From: Gloeobacter kilaueensis JS1
Lineage (GTDB): Bacteria > Cyanobacteriota > Cyanobacteriia > Gloeobacterales > Gloeobacteraceae
DNA length: 64,000 bases
Direction of reading: 5' to 3'
NCBI RefSeq assembly: GCF_000484535.1
Contig: NC_022600.1
Span: 310,001-374,000 of the forward strand
Position numbers and translations under genes: made by a program. The notes under the pieces are model-generated. The model saw only the letters and a program-made list of their open reading frames with translations, did no database searches and was not told the origin of the DNA. Position 1 is the first letter of the stretch. Every line of letters begins with the position of its first letter. Positions 8,402 through 17,623 of this stretch are shown piece after piece.

Positions 8402-9451
8402 GTGAGAAAGGCTTTGATCACAGGCATAACCGGCCAGGACGGCTCGTACCTCGCCGAGTTCTTGCTTGAAAAAGGCTACGAGGTACACGGACTGCGCCGC
8501 CGCTCCAGTAGTTTCAACACTGGCCGCATCGACCATCTCTATCTCGATCCCCACCAACCGGAGGCACGCCTTTATCTGCACTACGGCGATCTATGCGACG
8601 GCACTGGCCTGCGGCATCTTGTTGAGCAGATCCAGCCGGACGAGGTCTATAACCTGGCCGCCCAGTCCCACGTCGCTGTCTCCTTCTTGCAGCCTGAGTA
8701 CACGATCGAGGTAAATGCCACCGGCACCCTGCGATTGCTGGAGGCGGTGCGCGATCTGTGTGATCGCAGTGGCAGGCAGGTGCGCTTTTATCAGGCGGGT
8801 ACCTCGGAGATGTTCGGTTCTAGCGCGCCTCCCCAGTCGGAGATAACACCCTTTCACCCCCGCTCACCCTACGCCGTCTCGAAGGTGGCAGCTTACTGGC
8901 AAACGGTCAACCACCGCGAAGCCTACGGCCTGTTTGCCTGCAACGGTATCCTGTTCAACCACGAGTCGGAGCGGCGCGGCGAAACGTTCGTCACGCGTAA
9001 GATTACTCGGGCTGCCACGCGCATCAAACTCGGTCTGCAGGAGCATCTGTACCTGGGCAATCTCGGTGCACGGCGCGATTGGGGCCACGCCCAAGATTAT
9101 GTACGGGCCATGTGGCTGATGCTGCAGCAGGATGCCCCGGACGACTATGTCGTCGCCACCGGTGAGTCCTACGCAGTGTCGGACTTTGTTGAGCGGGTAT
9201 TTGCGCGCCTGGAACTCGACTGGCAGGAGCATGTGCGGGTAGATCCGCGCTACTTTCGACCGGCAGAGGTGGAGTTTTTGTGGGGCGACCCGGCCAAAGC
9301 CCAGCAGCGTCTGAACTGGCATCACCACGTCAGCATCGATCAGCTAGTAGAGCGGATGGTCACCAGCGACCTGATGCTTGCCCAGCGCGAGAAAGTACTA
9401 AAAGAAGCAGGTGTGCTCGGCTCTGCGACTGGTTCTGCTTATATGTTCTAA
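8402..9451 (+). CDS. gmd: GDP-mannose 4,6-dehydratase
   Basis: This enzyme converts GDP-D-mannose to GDP-4-keto-6-deoxymannose, the first step to GDP-L-fucose. At 349 residues it matches the family. The Rossmann motif GITGQDG is at residues ~8-14, the YxxxK catalytic pair is Tyr157/Lys161 (SPYAVSK), and the GMD-specific [16 protein letters not shown] block follows. The start is GTG 8402, with AAGGAAGGAGA ending ~10 nt upstream; the longer frame adds 39 unrelated residues. The GDP-fucose synthase gene follows 43 bp downstream, so the two form a pathway operon. Confidence 0.95.
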   Translation: MRKALITGITGQDGSYLAEFLLEKGYEVHGLRRRSSSFNTGRIDHLYLDPHQPEARLYLHYGDLCDGTGLRHLVEQIQPDEVYNLAAQSHVAVSFLQPEYTIEVNATGTLRLLEAVRDLCDRSGRQVRFYQAGTSEMFGSSAPPQSEITPFHPRSPYAVSKVAAYWQTVNHREAYGLFACNGILFNHESERRGETFVTRKITRAATRIKLGLQEHLYLGNLGARRDWGHAQDYVRAMWLMLQQDAPDDYVVATGESYAVSDFVERVFARLELDWQEHVRVDPRYFRPAEVEFLWGDPAKAQQRLNWHHHVSIDQLVERMVTSDLMLAQREKVLKEAGVLGSATGSAYMF

Positions 9452-9494
9452 GGAGGAAATGCCGGTGAGCGATGCTTAATGAGGGGTCTAAGCG

Positions 9495-10463
9495 ATGAGC
9501 GAGCTTCAAGATCAGCGAGCCAAAATTTATGTTGCTGGCCACCAGGGTCTGGTAGGCAGTGCAATTTTGCGCCAATTGAACAAACTTGGATTTTCAAATA
9601 TTGCGACCCGCACCAGCCACGAACTGGATCTGCGCGATCAGGCTGCGGTCAACACTTTTTTTGAGGCGGAGCGACCAGATTATATTTTTTTGGCAGCGGC
9701 TCGCGTCGGCGGCATTCTTGCAAATAGCACGTATCCGGCCCAGTTCATCTATGACAATTTGATGATTGCGACCAATGTCATTCATGCAGCCTGCGTCTAC
9801 AAAGCTCGCAAGCTGCTGAATCTTGGCAGTAGCTGCATCTATCCAAAACTGGCACCGCAGCCGCTCAAAGAGGAATACCTGCTGACAGGACCACTGGAAC
9901 CGACCAACCGCGCCTATGCCCTGGCCAAGATTGCAGCCATCGAGCTTTGCGATCACTACCGCACCCAGTATGGCTGTAATTTTATCTCGGCAATGCCCAC
10001 CAACCTTTACGGCCCCGGCGACAACTTTGATCTCCAGTCCTCCCACGTTCTGCCCGCGTTGATGAGTAAGATCGTTGCTGCTAAACACGCTGGCGCAGCG
10101 GCAGTGGAAATTTGGGGAACAGGCCAACCCCTGCGGGAGTTTCTGTACGTCGATGATCTTGCGGATGCTTGCATCTTTTTGATGAAACACTTCGACGATC
10201 CTGGGCCAATCAACGTGGGTACCGGGGTCGATCTGAGCATCAGGAATCTTGCTGAACTGATCTGCGAGATCGCCGACTACGGCGGTGAGCTGGTCTTTGA
10301 CAGCAGCAAGCCGGACGGCACACCGCGCAAGTTGATGGACGTCTCACGGCTGACAGCGATCGGTTGGCAGGCCAGAACGAGCCTCCGTGAAGGCATTCAA
10401 AAGACACTGGCGTGGTATTTGTCGGAGCACAGGCTCTCAGGACTACTATCAAAAACTTCCTGA
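9495..10463 (+). CDS. wcaG: GDP-L-fucose synthase
   Basis: This 322-residue epimerase/reductase takes the Gmd product to GDP-L-fucose using NADPH. It shows the Rossmann GHQGLVGSAI near residue 15, the family block LGSSCIYPKLAPQP, and the catalytic Tyr141/Lys145 (RAYALAK). PTNLYGPGDNFD is the characteristic GMER segment. It follows gmd on the same strand. The last 15 bp overlap the end of nadK on the opposite strand, so transcription converges there without an obvious terminator. Confidence 0.95.
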   Translation: MSELQDQRAKIYVAGHQGLVGSAILRQLNKLGFSNIATRTSHELDLRDQAAVNTFFEAERPDYIFLAAARVGGILANSTYPAQFIYDNLMIATNVIHAACVYKARKLLNLGSSCIYPKLAPQPLKEEYLLTGPLEPTNRAYALAKIAAIELCDHYRTQYGCNFISAMPTNLYGPGDNFDLQSSHVLPALMSKIVAAKHAGAAAVEIWGTGQPLREFLYVDDLADACIFLMKHFDDPGPINVGTGVDLSIRNLAELICEIADYGGELVFDSSKPDGTPRKLMDVSRLTAIGWQARTSLREGIQKTLAWYLSEHRLSGLLSKTS

Positions 10464-11426
10464 TCGGGGTGGCTCACTGTCGAGCTGATGATTCTGGTTG
10501 TACGAGCTTTGTGCAATACGGCAACCAGGATCGCGCTCAGCCTGAATGCGCGTACCGGCCCACTTGAGCTTTTCGCGCAGGGTGCGGAAGTAGGAGTGGC
10601 GCTCCTCAAGGATGACAAGACGCGCCGGATGGCGGGCCGCTTCGATGCGCACCGTCTGGCAGGGATGGATGGCTGCAGCGAGGGTGCCGTCGCTCCAGAG
10701 CTTGATGTTAAGGTCCGGGTCGTAGAGGGGGGCAACTTCGATGATCCCGGTAGCCGGTAGGACGACCGGGCGGCTCGACAACGAGAGCGGGCAGATGGCC
10801 GTGATCGTAATCGCCTCCAGCGAAGGAGCGACGATCGGGCCGTTTGCCGCCACGGTGTAGGAGGTGGTGCCAGTCGGGGTTGAGATGAGCAGGCCGTCGC
10901 CGTGGACCTGATCGACCACTTCGCCGTTGATCGCAAGCTCAAGGATGATGCTGGTGAGACGACTCTCGCCTGCGATCTTGAGGCAAAATTCGTTGAGGCA
11001 AAAAAACGGTTGCCACTCCGGCAGTGGAGCCGCACCGGTGAGCTGCGACTGCAACATCATTCGCTTTTCGATCTCGTAGTCACCTGCGAGCAACCGCTCC
11101 CAAAAAGGCGGCGTCAGCACCTCCGGCGGCTGGGTCAAAAAGCCCAGGTGGCCGCCGACGTTGACCGCCAAGATCGGCACATCGACCGTCGAGAGGTGCC
11201 GAGCGGCAGCCAGAGCCGAACCATCGCCTCCCAGCACGATGGCCAGATCGATCTGGCCATCGGTGGCGTCGAGAAAATCAGGATAAGGGTTGCAGCGCGG
11301 ACCGGCAGGCCCGGTGTACACCTGACAGCCCGCCCGCCTGAGTAGCGCCTCGCACTGCTCAGCCTGGGCTTTGCTGCGCGCATCGTCGCCCCGGTAAGCG
11401 ATCACCACCTGATCAAAAAAAGACAT
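10449..11426 (-). CDS. nadK: NAD kinase
   Basis: This 325-residue protein phosphorylates NAD to NADP. The GGDG motif (VLGGDGSALAAAR, ~residue 64), the CLNEFCLK block carrying the NE motif, and DGLLISTPTGTTSYTVAANG are all in the expected order, followed by ICPLSLSSRPVVLP. The last ~25 residues (from about QAERDPGC) look like a family-atypical tail that runs into the end of the convergent fucose synthase gene. Cyanobacteria often carry two NAD kinases; which paralogue this is cannot be told here. Confidence 0.94.
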   Translation of the reverse strand: MSFFDQVVIAYRGDDARSKAQAEQCEALLRRAGCQVYTGPAGPRCNPYPDFLDATDGQIDLAIVLGGDGSALAAARHLSTVDVPILAVNVGGHLGFLTQPPEVLTPPFWERLLAGDYEIEKRMMLQSQLTGAAPLPEWQPFFCLNEFCLKIAGESRLTSIILELAINGEVVDQVHGDGLLISTPTGTTSYTVAANGPIVAPSLEAITITAICPLSLSSRPVVLPATGIIEVAPLYDPDLNIKLWSDGTLAAAIHPCQTVRIEAARHPARLVILEERHSYFRTLREKLKWAGTRIQAERDPGCRIAQSSYNQNHQLDSEPPRSGSF

Positions 11427-11521
11427 GCAGAGTTGGCCTCAGTTGCTGCATTAGGTAGCCCTTAACACAGCATATCCAACCCGGACACGGGTGTACTGGG
11501 ACGAGACACCCTTCTTGCAGG

Positions 11522-11788
11522 ATGAACGGCGAACAGTACCTCAATCATCCGATGTTCGGATTACTCTATCTCATCTGCCCGGCAGGGGAGGGAGCGGCGC
11601 TGTATTCGACGCTCTACACCCAGCAGATGTTTTTTCTGGTCGTCACGGGCGCAGCCCCTTCCTTTGAACCTGTGGGCCGCGAGCAGGCCCGCCGGGTGGT
11701 CGAGAACCGGATCAAACTCTTGCGCACCCTCAAAGGCGGCTACGACGAACTTGAGCGTCTCAGCCAGTTTCAGCAGCGCCACTTTTAG
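11522..11788 (+). CDS. pipX: PII-interacting protein PipX
   Basis: This 88-residue protein matches cyanobacterial PipX, the small co-activator that binds either PII (GlnB) or the nitrogen regulator NtcA. The diagnostic start YLNHPMFGLLYLIC, the Tudor-like core with LYTQQMFFLVV, the FEPVGREQARRVVENRIKLLR block and a C-terminal helical tail are all present at the expected length. Its last 4 bp overlap the end of the minus-strand glycosyltransferase gene. It links to the nitrogen-control genes near 42-46 kb, including a perfect NtcA site. Identification rests on remembered family sequence. Confidence 0.9.
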   Translation: MNGEQYLNHPMFGLLYLICPAGEGAALYSTLYTQQMFFLVVTGAAPSFEPVGREQARRVVENRIKLLRTLKGGYDELERLSQFQQRHF

Positions 11789-12864
11789 ACAAAGCGGGCG
11801 AGCAATTCGCCGGTCTGCCAGGCGGTGTGCTCCCAGCTAAACTGAGTAGCGCGCACCAGACCCCGCTCGCGCAGTTCGGTGCGCAGGCCGGGTTCAGTCA
11901 AAATGCGCTGCATCGCGTCGGCAATCGCCTCCACCCGGTAGGGATCGACCAGCAGGGCGGCACCGGTGGCAATCTCGGTCAGCGAAGCAAGATTCGAGGT
12001 GATCACCGGTGTGCCGCAGGCCATCGCCTCCAGGACCGGTAGCCCGAACCCTTCCCAGAGGGTCGGGAAAAGCAGCGCCTGGGCGGATTCGACCAGGGCC
12101 GGCAGCTGGGCGTAAGGAACGTAATCGAGAAAGCGAACGCGCCTCTGGAGGCCCAATCGATCGATCTGGGCCACCAGGGGCGGTCTTTGGCGCAGATCCT
12201 GGGGGCCTGCGATCCAGAATTCGTAGTCGTCTGCCCGCAGACGGGCGAACGCCTCGATCATGCGCGCCAGATTTTTGTGGCGGTCCTGGCGGCCCACGTA
12301 AAGAAAATAGTTGCCCTGATCCAGCCCACGGGGATAAAAGTGCGCCGCGTCGTGGGCCAGTGCGATCGGCGTGATCTTGTGGGCAGAGATGCCGTAGAAG
12401 CGGATGATGTCGCTGGCAGTCGCCTTTGAGTCGCACAGGATATGCTCGGCGCGCTCCAGCACGCGTGGCACGTAGTACTGGAAGTAGCGCGTCAGCAGAG
12501 ACGGGAACGGCCCTGGAAAACGCAGCGGGATGAGATCGTGGACGGTGACCACCGAGCGGCACTGGGCACTGAGGGGACTTTCTGGCAGCGGTGAGAAGAG
12601 CAGATCGGCTTTGAGAGCCCGGTAGAGCGCCGGCAGGCGGGTCTGCTGCCAGCCCAGGCGCGCCAGATGCCCCCAGCGCCCGCCATCGGAGGCGAGAAAG
12701 GCCGGTACGGCACAGCAGGGATATGGCTCGACCGCTCGGGGCGAAAACAGCGTCACCAGATCGCCCCAGTCGAGGTGAGCGAGCAGATTGAGGGCGTAGG
12801 TGCCAAGACCTGTCGGTTTCTCGGGCAAAAAGGCCAGGTTGATGCAAAGATGCGCCCTGACCAT
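11785..12864 (-). CDS. Glycosyltransferase family 4 (GT-B fold)
   Basis: This 359-residue protein has a retaining GT4 architecture. The N-terminal half contains a conserved HDLIPLRFP near residue 110. The C-terminal nucleotide-sugar half shows FLYVGRQDRHKNLARMIEAF, then LLFPTLWEGFGLPVLEAMACG with the EGFGLPxLE donor-binding motif. It resembles mannosyltransferases of cyanobacterial surface glycan synthesis, but donor and acceptor cannot be named. It lies 51 bp downstream of ald on the same strand. Confidence 0.88.
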   Translation of the reverse strand: MVRAHLCINLAFLPEKPTGLGTYALNLLAHLDWGDLVTLFSPRAVEPYPCCAVPAFLASDGGRWGHLARLGWQQTRLPALYRALKADLLFSPLPESPLSAQCRSVVTVHDLIPLRFPGPFPSLLTRYFQYYVPRVLERAEHILCDSKATASDIIRFYGISAHKITPIALAHDAAHFYPRGLDQGNYFLYVGRQDRHKNLARMIEAFARLRADDYEFWIAGPQDLRQRPPLVAQIDRLGLQRRVRFLDYVPYAQLPALVESAQALLFPTLWEGFGLPVLEAMACGTPVITSNLASLTEIATGAALLVDPYRVEAIADAMQRILTEPGLRTELRERGLVRATQFSWEHTAWQTGELLARFV

Positions 12865-12915
12865 TACCCATCAATCCGGTCATGGACATCGCAAGCGACT
12901 GGCACGGCTGGTCCC

Positions 12916-14010
12916 TCAGGCATGAATGAGGTCGGGGAAGACCTGCTGGACAGCCGGATGTACCAGCCGGCCATGGGCAATATTGATGCCCAGCGCCAGG
13001 GCCGGATCGTGGTCGGTGGCGGCTGGAAAGCCGAGTTCTGCCAGCTTGACAACGTAGGGCAGCGTGGCGTTGGTGAGCGCCTGGGTGGCTGTCCAGGGCA
13101 CCGCCCCCGGCATATTCGGCACGCCGTAGTGCAGGACACCCTCGTCGATATAGACCGGCGCGGAGTGGGAAGTAGGCCGCAGCGTCTCCACGCAGCCGCC
13201 TTGATCGACGGCGACATCGACGATCACAGAGCCACTGCGCATCCGACGCACCACCTCGCGGCTCACCAGCTTGGGGGCGCGCCGCCCGGTGACGAGCACT
13301 GCCCCGATGAGCAGGTCTGCCCCCGGCACGACCTGCTCGATCGTCTGGCGGGTGCTGAAGAGCAATTCGACGCGCGAGCCGAAGAGATCCTCAAGGTAGG
13401 CCAGCCGATCGAGGCTGACATCGAGGATCGTTACCCGTGCTCCCATCCCGACGGCGATGCGGGCCGCCTCGGTGCCGACGATGCCGCCGCCTAAGATAAC
13501 GACGTGACCAGAGGCCACCCCCGGCACGCCACCCAGGAGCACGCCCCGGCCTCCCTGCTGCTTTTCGAGAAAGCGCGCACCGAACTGAACGGCCAGACGG
13601 CCAGCGATGGCACTCATCGGCGTAAGCAAGGGCAGCCGTCCGTCGGCCAGAGCCACCGTCTCGTAGGCGATGCAGGTGGTGCCTGACTGAAGCAGCGCTT
13701 CGGTCAATTCGCGGCTGGCTGCCAGGTGCAGGTAGGTAAAAAGAATCTGGTCCTTGCGCAGCAGAGGGTACTCGGCTAGCAGGGGCTCTTTGACCTTGAC
13801 GACCATCGGCTGCTCGTAAACGGCGGCAGCGTCGGGGGCAATCTGGGCTCCCGCTTCGATGTAGTCTTGATCGCTAAAGCCAGAACCGATCCCCGCCTGC
13901 GTCTCGATGGCAACCCTGTGGCCATGATCTGTAAGGGCGCGCACCGCTGCTGGCGTGAGGCCGATGCGAAATTCTTGATCTTTGATCTCTTTTGGAACAC
14001 CAATGTGCAT
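12916..14010 (-). CDS. ald: Alanine dehydrogenase
   Basis: This 364-residue NAD-dependent enzyme interconverts L-alanine and pyruvate plus ammonia. The start MHIGVPKEIKDQEFRIGLTP, the substrate lysine segment VVKVKEPL (~residue 75), the catalytic histidine in FTYLHLAASREL (~residue 95) and the dinucleotide fold VVILGGGIVGTEAA are typical. The C-terminal NMPGAVPWTATQALTNATLP is also conserved. It starts 10 bp after the LON-N protein gene, which suggests co-transcription with the two upstream genes. Confidence 0.95.
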   Translation of the reverse strand: MHIGVPKEIKDQEFRIGLTPAAVRALTDHGHRVAIETQAGIGSGFSDQDYIEAGAQIAPDAAAVYEQPMVVKVKEPLLAEYPLLRKDQILFTYLHLAASRELTEALLQSGTTCIAYETVALADGRLPLLTPMSAIAGRLAVQFGARFLEKQQGGRGVLLGGVPGVASGHVVILGGGIVGTEAARIAVGMGARVTILDVSLDRLAYLEDLFGSRVELLFSTRQTIEQVVPGADLLIGAVLVTGRRAPKLVSREVVRRMRSGSVIVDVAVDQGGCVETLRPTSHSAPVYIDEGVLHYGVPNMPGAVPWTATQALTNATLPYVVKLAELGFPAATDHDPALALGINIAHGRLVHPAVQQVFPDLIHA

Positions 14011-14020
14011 GGAGGGACCG

Positions 14021-14659
14021 TTAACTCAAGGTATCTTTGAGAACCGTCCGGGCTGCCAGATGCTTGAGGGTCGTCTGCAGAATGTCGATCTCGCGCTGGA
14101 GGCGCTGGGAAGTGTTCTGCAGTTCCAATAGAGCCTGTTGCTCTTCTGCGGCACCGTAGAAACTTCCCCCGATCCAGTAGGAAAGTTCCAGAGGATCCTC
14201 CGGCAGTGTCGGCAGCGGGATGGGCTTCTCCATCAGCTTACTGGACAGGCGCACCACATCGGCGAGAAGTTTCTTTGCCTCGAAACTCAGCGCCGAGAGA
14301 TCCGACTCCAGGGGCTCATCTTCTAACCACTGTACAAGTCCGACCCGATAGGGCTTCTGGCGGGTATATTCGAGCACTCTGAAACGCTTGACACCCACGG
14401 TCATCACGTTCATGCGGTGATCCGGCAGGCGATCGACCTGGGTGATCTCAGCACAGCAACCCACCCGCGCCGGCTGCCTGGCCTCTCCATCCCACAAGAG
14501 CACCCCGAAGCGGCAATCGGTGTCGAGCACCGTGTTCATCATCATCCGGTAGCGCGGCTCGAAGATATGCAGCGGCAGGGGGCGTCCTGGAAACAGCACA
14601 ACATCTGGCAAAGGAAATAGCGGCAGCTCCTGGACGGCGAGTGAGAATGAAAGACTCAT
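14021..14659 (-). CDS. LON N-terminal substrate-binding domain protein
   Basis: This 212-residue protein consists of the LON N-terminal (LON_substr_bdg, PUA-like) domain without the AAA+ or protease parts. LPLFPLPDVVLFPGRPLPLH at residues ~13-32 and IFEPRYRMMMN are the signature. The tail from ~residue 165 is probably coiled coil (LLELQNTSQRLQREIDILQ). Stand-alone forms are common in cyanobacteria; their function is poorly known. Its start overlaps the stop of the PCP_red gene at 14659, so the two are translationally coupled. Confidence 0.85.
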   Translation of the reverse strand: MSLSFSLAVQELPLFPLPDVVLFPGRPLPLHIFEPRYRMMMNTVLDTDCRFGVLLWDGEARQPARVGCCAEITQVDRLPDHRMNVMTVGVKRFRVLEYTRQKPYRVGLVQWLEDEPLESDLSALSFEAKKLLADVVRLSSKLMEKPIPLPTLPEDPLELSYWIGGSFYGAAEEQQALLELQNTSQRLQREIDILQTTLKHLAARTVLKDTLS

Positions 14660-14865
14660 TACTGACCAAACTCCAAACGGGCTTGCTGGACCAGTTCGAC
14701 GGTGACGAGGTCCGCCCCGCTGGCACGGGCCAATTCCTCGATGCGCAGACGGGCCTGGGAGCGGACGAAAAAAGGAATGTTCCGCAGCTTGACAAGTGCC
14801 TGCGGCGTCCAGCGCAGCTCGTCCATCCCCCCTACATTTTTCTCTTCGAACAATTCAGGATGCAC
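14659..14865 (-). CDS. Small PCP_red-domain protein
   Basis: This 68-residue protein matches the PCP_red domain found at the C-terminus of the light-independent protochlorophyllide reductase ChlB subunit and as small stand-alone proteins. The signature [20 protein letters not shown], residues ~17-36, is followed by [13 protein letters not shown] and the [12 protein letters not shown] helix. The start is GTG 14865: AGGAGG lies 8 nt upstream. An internal ATG at 14826 has a G-run directly abutting it and no room for a spacer. The stand-alone role is unknown. Confidence 0.8.
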   Translation of the reverse strand: MHPELFEEKNVGGMDELRWTPQALVKLRNIPFFVRSQARLRIEELARASGADLVTVELVQQARLEFGQ

Positions 14866-15199
14866 GTCTTAGCCCTCCTGTGTTCCTTCATTCTAAACCC
14901 CTGTTACATTCTCGAAACCGGACCCGGTGCGCCCCCGCCTCCGTCCTGATGACAAACGTCCTCAAAAGCCCTAAAATAGAGAGCAAGACGCCAAAGACAT
15001 AAAAATTGCCAAAAACATCGGCGGGCTGAAGAGCGGTTGTAGGCGGATTCTGCCCGCCCGCCACCCGGTGTTCCTCTTGCAGGCGGTTGACGCCGGTGGG
15101 CAGGCCAAATAAAGTGTTCCATATCCGATATCCGCAGCTTCGGGCACTAGATGCGGATTTTCGATATTTCGGATAGGCAGCATTTGAGGAGCACACGCT
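14866..15199. promoter_or_regulatory. nrdJ upstream region with a tandem/inverted ATATCCG element
   Basis: This divergent spacer lies between the PCP_red gene and nrdJ. At 15121-15134 the heptamer ATATCCG occurs twice in tandem. At 15152-15175 the inverted form (TGCGGATTTTCGATATTTCGG then ATA) faces it, giving an imperfect inverted repeat ~25-50 nt before the nrdJ ATG. This looks like an operator. It does not match the NrdR palindrome or a cobalamin riboswitch that I can recognise. A GAGGAG-like ribosome site (TGAGGAG, 15185-15191) precedes the ATG at 15200. The rest of the spacer shows nothing clear. Confidence 0.45.
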
Positions 15200-17485
15200 A
15201 TGGCGATGGATGGGGCAGGAAGCCTGGAGCAGCAGATGGTGCTTTCGGAAGCCCAGAAGGCGGTGCTTCAAAAGTATCTCGTCGCGGACGAGCACAGCTG
15301 GGAAGAGGTCTGTCGGCGCGTCTCGCGCTTTGTGGCCAGTGCAGAGAAAACGCCTGAGCTGCAGCGCGAGTGGGAGCAAAAGTTTTACTCGGTCCTGGCA
15401 CCGATGAAGATGATTCCGGGCGGCTCGATCCTGGCCAACTCCGATCATGGCACCCACGGCCTGCTCAACTGCTTCGTGCTCTCCGCCGAGGACAACATTC
15501 AAGACATCGCCAAACTGGTCACCGACGCCATCCTCACCACCAAGTTCAGGGGCGGCGTCGGCATCAACATCGGTGCAGAAGGCCAAAAAGGCTATATTCG
15601 TCCCAAGGGCTTCCCCTTCGCCGATGGCAAGGCGCTCGGGCCGTGCGCCGTTCTGGACATGATTTCCGAGACTTCCAAGAAGATCACTACCGGAAATAAA
15701 AGTCGCAGAGGTGCATTTATGTTCTCAATGCACTGGAAGCATCCGGACGTGCAGGAATTTGTTCAGGCAAAGACCCAGTCGGTAATGGACGCCCAGGCCG
15801 CCCGCCAGTTACTCGAACAGATGGCGGAGCTGGTGGTCGATAGGAGCCTGAGCGACGAGCAAAAAAATGCCCGGCTCGCTCAGATTCGATCCGAACTCGG
15901 CACCGCCTGGAAAGAAACCCACCTCTCGCCCCAGGGCACGCGGGACCGGCGCTGGCACAACGCCAATATCTCCGTGCAGGTGGACGACGAATTTTTTGAG
16001 CGGCTCGATGCGGGCGATCCAGCGGTCGTCGAACTGTGGGACAAAATTGCCGAATTTGCCCACGACACCGCCGATCCGGGTCTCCTGCTAAGTGACAACG
16101 CCAGGCGGCGCTCGCCGCTAAGAAATTTCATTACAACTACCAATCCTTGCGGCGAAATTTGGCTCCCTCCGAACTCTGCCTGCAACCTCGGTTCGATTGT
16201 GATCTCTCGATTTGTGTATCACACCGAGCAGGGCGCACAGCTCGACTGGGACGATCTGGGCCGGACGATCGAGATTTCGACGCGCTTTCTCGACGACGTG
16301 CTCGATGTCGCCGAATTTGCCACCCCGGCCCAGAAGCACAACGTCCGTCAGGTCTTTCGCCAGCTGGGCCTGGGGATCATGGGTTGGGCGGACTGGCTGA
16401 AGGTGCGCCGCATTCCCTACGACTCGCAGCTGCACCTGCAGGAGATCGACCGTGTGGGCCGATTTATTGCCGAGCGGGCCTACCGCGCCTCCGAGGCACT
16501 GGCAGCCGAGAAGGGTACCTGCGGCATCTGGGATGCGATCAAGGACGTGCGCACCGGCAATCCCTTCGAGCGCTGGACCGACGCTGCGGGCAACTTTTAC
16601 AGCGGCGATGAGGCAGCAAGGGTAAACCTGCCGCTCACCCAAATGCCCCGGCGCAACTCGACGGTTCTGTCGATCGCTCCTACCGGTTCGATTGCCCAAC
16701 TGGCGGCCTGCTCCTGGGCCTTCGAGCCCGACTTTGGCCTCACCATCTGGAAGCAGGTCTACGTCGATGCTTCGCGCTCCCAGCAAAATTGGGTACAGAT
16801 TCTCAGCCCCTACGTCGAGGATTTGCATCTGAGCGAAGCCGATCGCGATCTGGTGCTCAAGACCGGCTCCCTGCAGGGGACAGCCTTTGCTCTTGCCCAG
16901 CCGGAGGAAGCAGCGGCCTTCAAGATCTCGCGCGAGATTCCCTGGCAGTGGCACGTACTGGCCCAGGGCCGCTGGCAGCAGTGGGTCGATTCGTCGATCT
17001 CAAAGACGATCAACTGCAGCGGCGAGACCACCGTCGAAGAGATCAAGGAGATGTACCGCTTTGCTGAGCGCAACGGCCTCAAGGGGATCACCGTCTACCG
17101 CGAAGGCACCCTCGAATCGGAACCGGTCAAGATCGGGGCGATCGAGGATGACAAACCGGCGATCATCCTGCCCACCCAGATAAGCAACAACGGCAACGGC
17201 AACGGCAACGACCCGATGCTGCCCCGGCCCTTCCTGGCGGGCGATGTCAGGCCGGCGATGCTCGACGAGGAGGTGTCCCAGGCGGCTTCGCTCATCGGCA
17301 TTCACTACGATGACGGGCCGATGTACCTGAGCGAGCAAGCGCCGATCGATGACTGGACCAGCAGCGAGTTCAAGGGCGGCTGCGGCGGCGGTGTGCTGCA
17401 CTACCAGATCTGGAGGCGCGAGAACGGTCGCAGGCTGCTGGTGGTGCGCAGCGACTCCTACTCCCAGTGCTTCATCAAAAATTGA
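15200..17485 (+). CDS. nrdJ: Adenosylcobalamin-dependent (class II) ribonucleoside reductase
   Basis: This 761-residue enzyme reduces ribonucleotides using B12. TNPCGEIWLPPNSACNLGSI (residues ~314-333) carries the thiyl-radical cysteine Cys317 and the downstream redox-type Cys328; the partner Cys91 is in GLLNCFVL. PTGSIAQLAACSWAFEP marks the C-terminal barrel half. No intein interrupts the gene, although cyanobacterial RNR genes often carry one. The tail has GGCGGGVLHYQIW and a final SQCFIKN but no CxxC pair, which some class II enzymes use for reduction. A structured candidate operator lies just upstream. Confidence 0.92.
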   Translation: MAMDGAGSLEQQMVLSEAQKAVLQKYLVADEHSWEEVCRRVSRFVASAEKTPELQREWEQKFYSVLAPMKMIPGGSILANSDHGTHGLLNCFVLSAEDNIQDIAKLVTDAILTTKFRGGVGINIGAEGQKGYIRPKGFPFADGKALGPCAVLDMISETSKKITTGNKSRRGAFMFSMHWKHPDVQEFVQAKTQSVMDAQAARQLLEQMAELVVDRSLSDEQKNARLAQIRSELGTAWKETHLSPQGTRDRRWHNANISVQVDDEFFERLDAGDPAVVELWDKIAEFAHDTADPGLLLSDNARRRSPLRNFITTTNPCGEIWLPPNSACNLGSIVISRFVYHTEQGAQLDWDDLGRTIEISTRFLDDVLDVAEFATPAQKHNVRQVFRQLGLGIMGWADWLKVRRIPYDSQLHLQEIDRVGRFIAERAYRASEALAAEKGTCGIWDAIKDVRTGNPFERWTDAAGNFYSGDEAARVNLPLTQMPRRNSTVLSIAPTGSIAQLAACSWAFEPDFGLTIWKQVYVDASRSQQNWVQILSPYVEDLHLSEADRDLVLKTGSLQGTAFALAQPEEAAAFKISREIPWQWHVLAQGRWQQWVDSSISKTINCSGETTVEEIKEMYRFAERNGLKGITVYREGTLESEPVKIGAIEDDKPAIILPTQISNNGNGNGNDPMLPRPFLAGDVRPAMLDEEVSQAASLIGIHYDDGPMYLSEQAPIDDWTSSEFKGGCGGGVLHYQIWRRENGRRLLVVRSDSYSQCFIKN

Positions 17486-17623
17486 ATCCCCGGCCCGCCT
17501 GGAGCTGATCTGGAGCCTCAATTTTGTCCGGTTAGCTTGGTATGCTTGGATCTTGGATGCTTGTCGCCCAGGGGGCGGAGCTTTCAGATTCACGGTGCGT
17601 GTCTACCGGCTACAGGAGGGCCA

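Noticed and set aside
14866-15199. Cobalamin riboswitch before the B12-dependent nrdJ
   Set aside because: No B12-box-like GCCACTG or paired core was found; only the ATATCCG repeats stand out.
14888-15586. Minus-strand frame of 232 codons overlapping the start of nrdJ
   Set aside because: It lies opposite the well-supported nrdJ start region and has no family resemblance or ribosome site.
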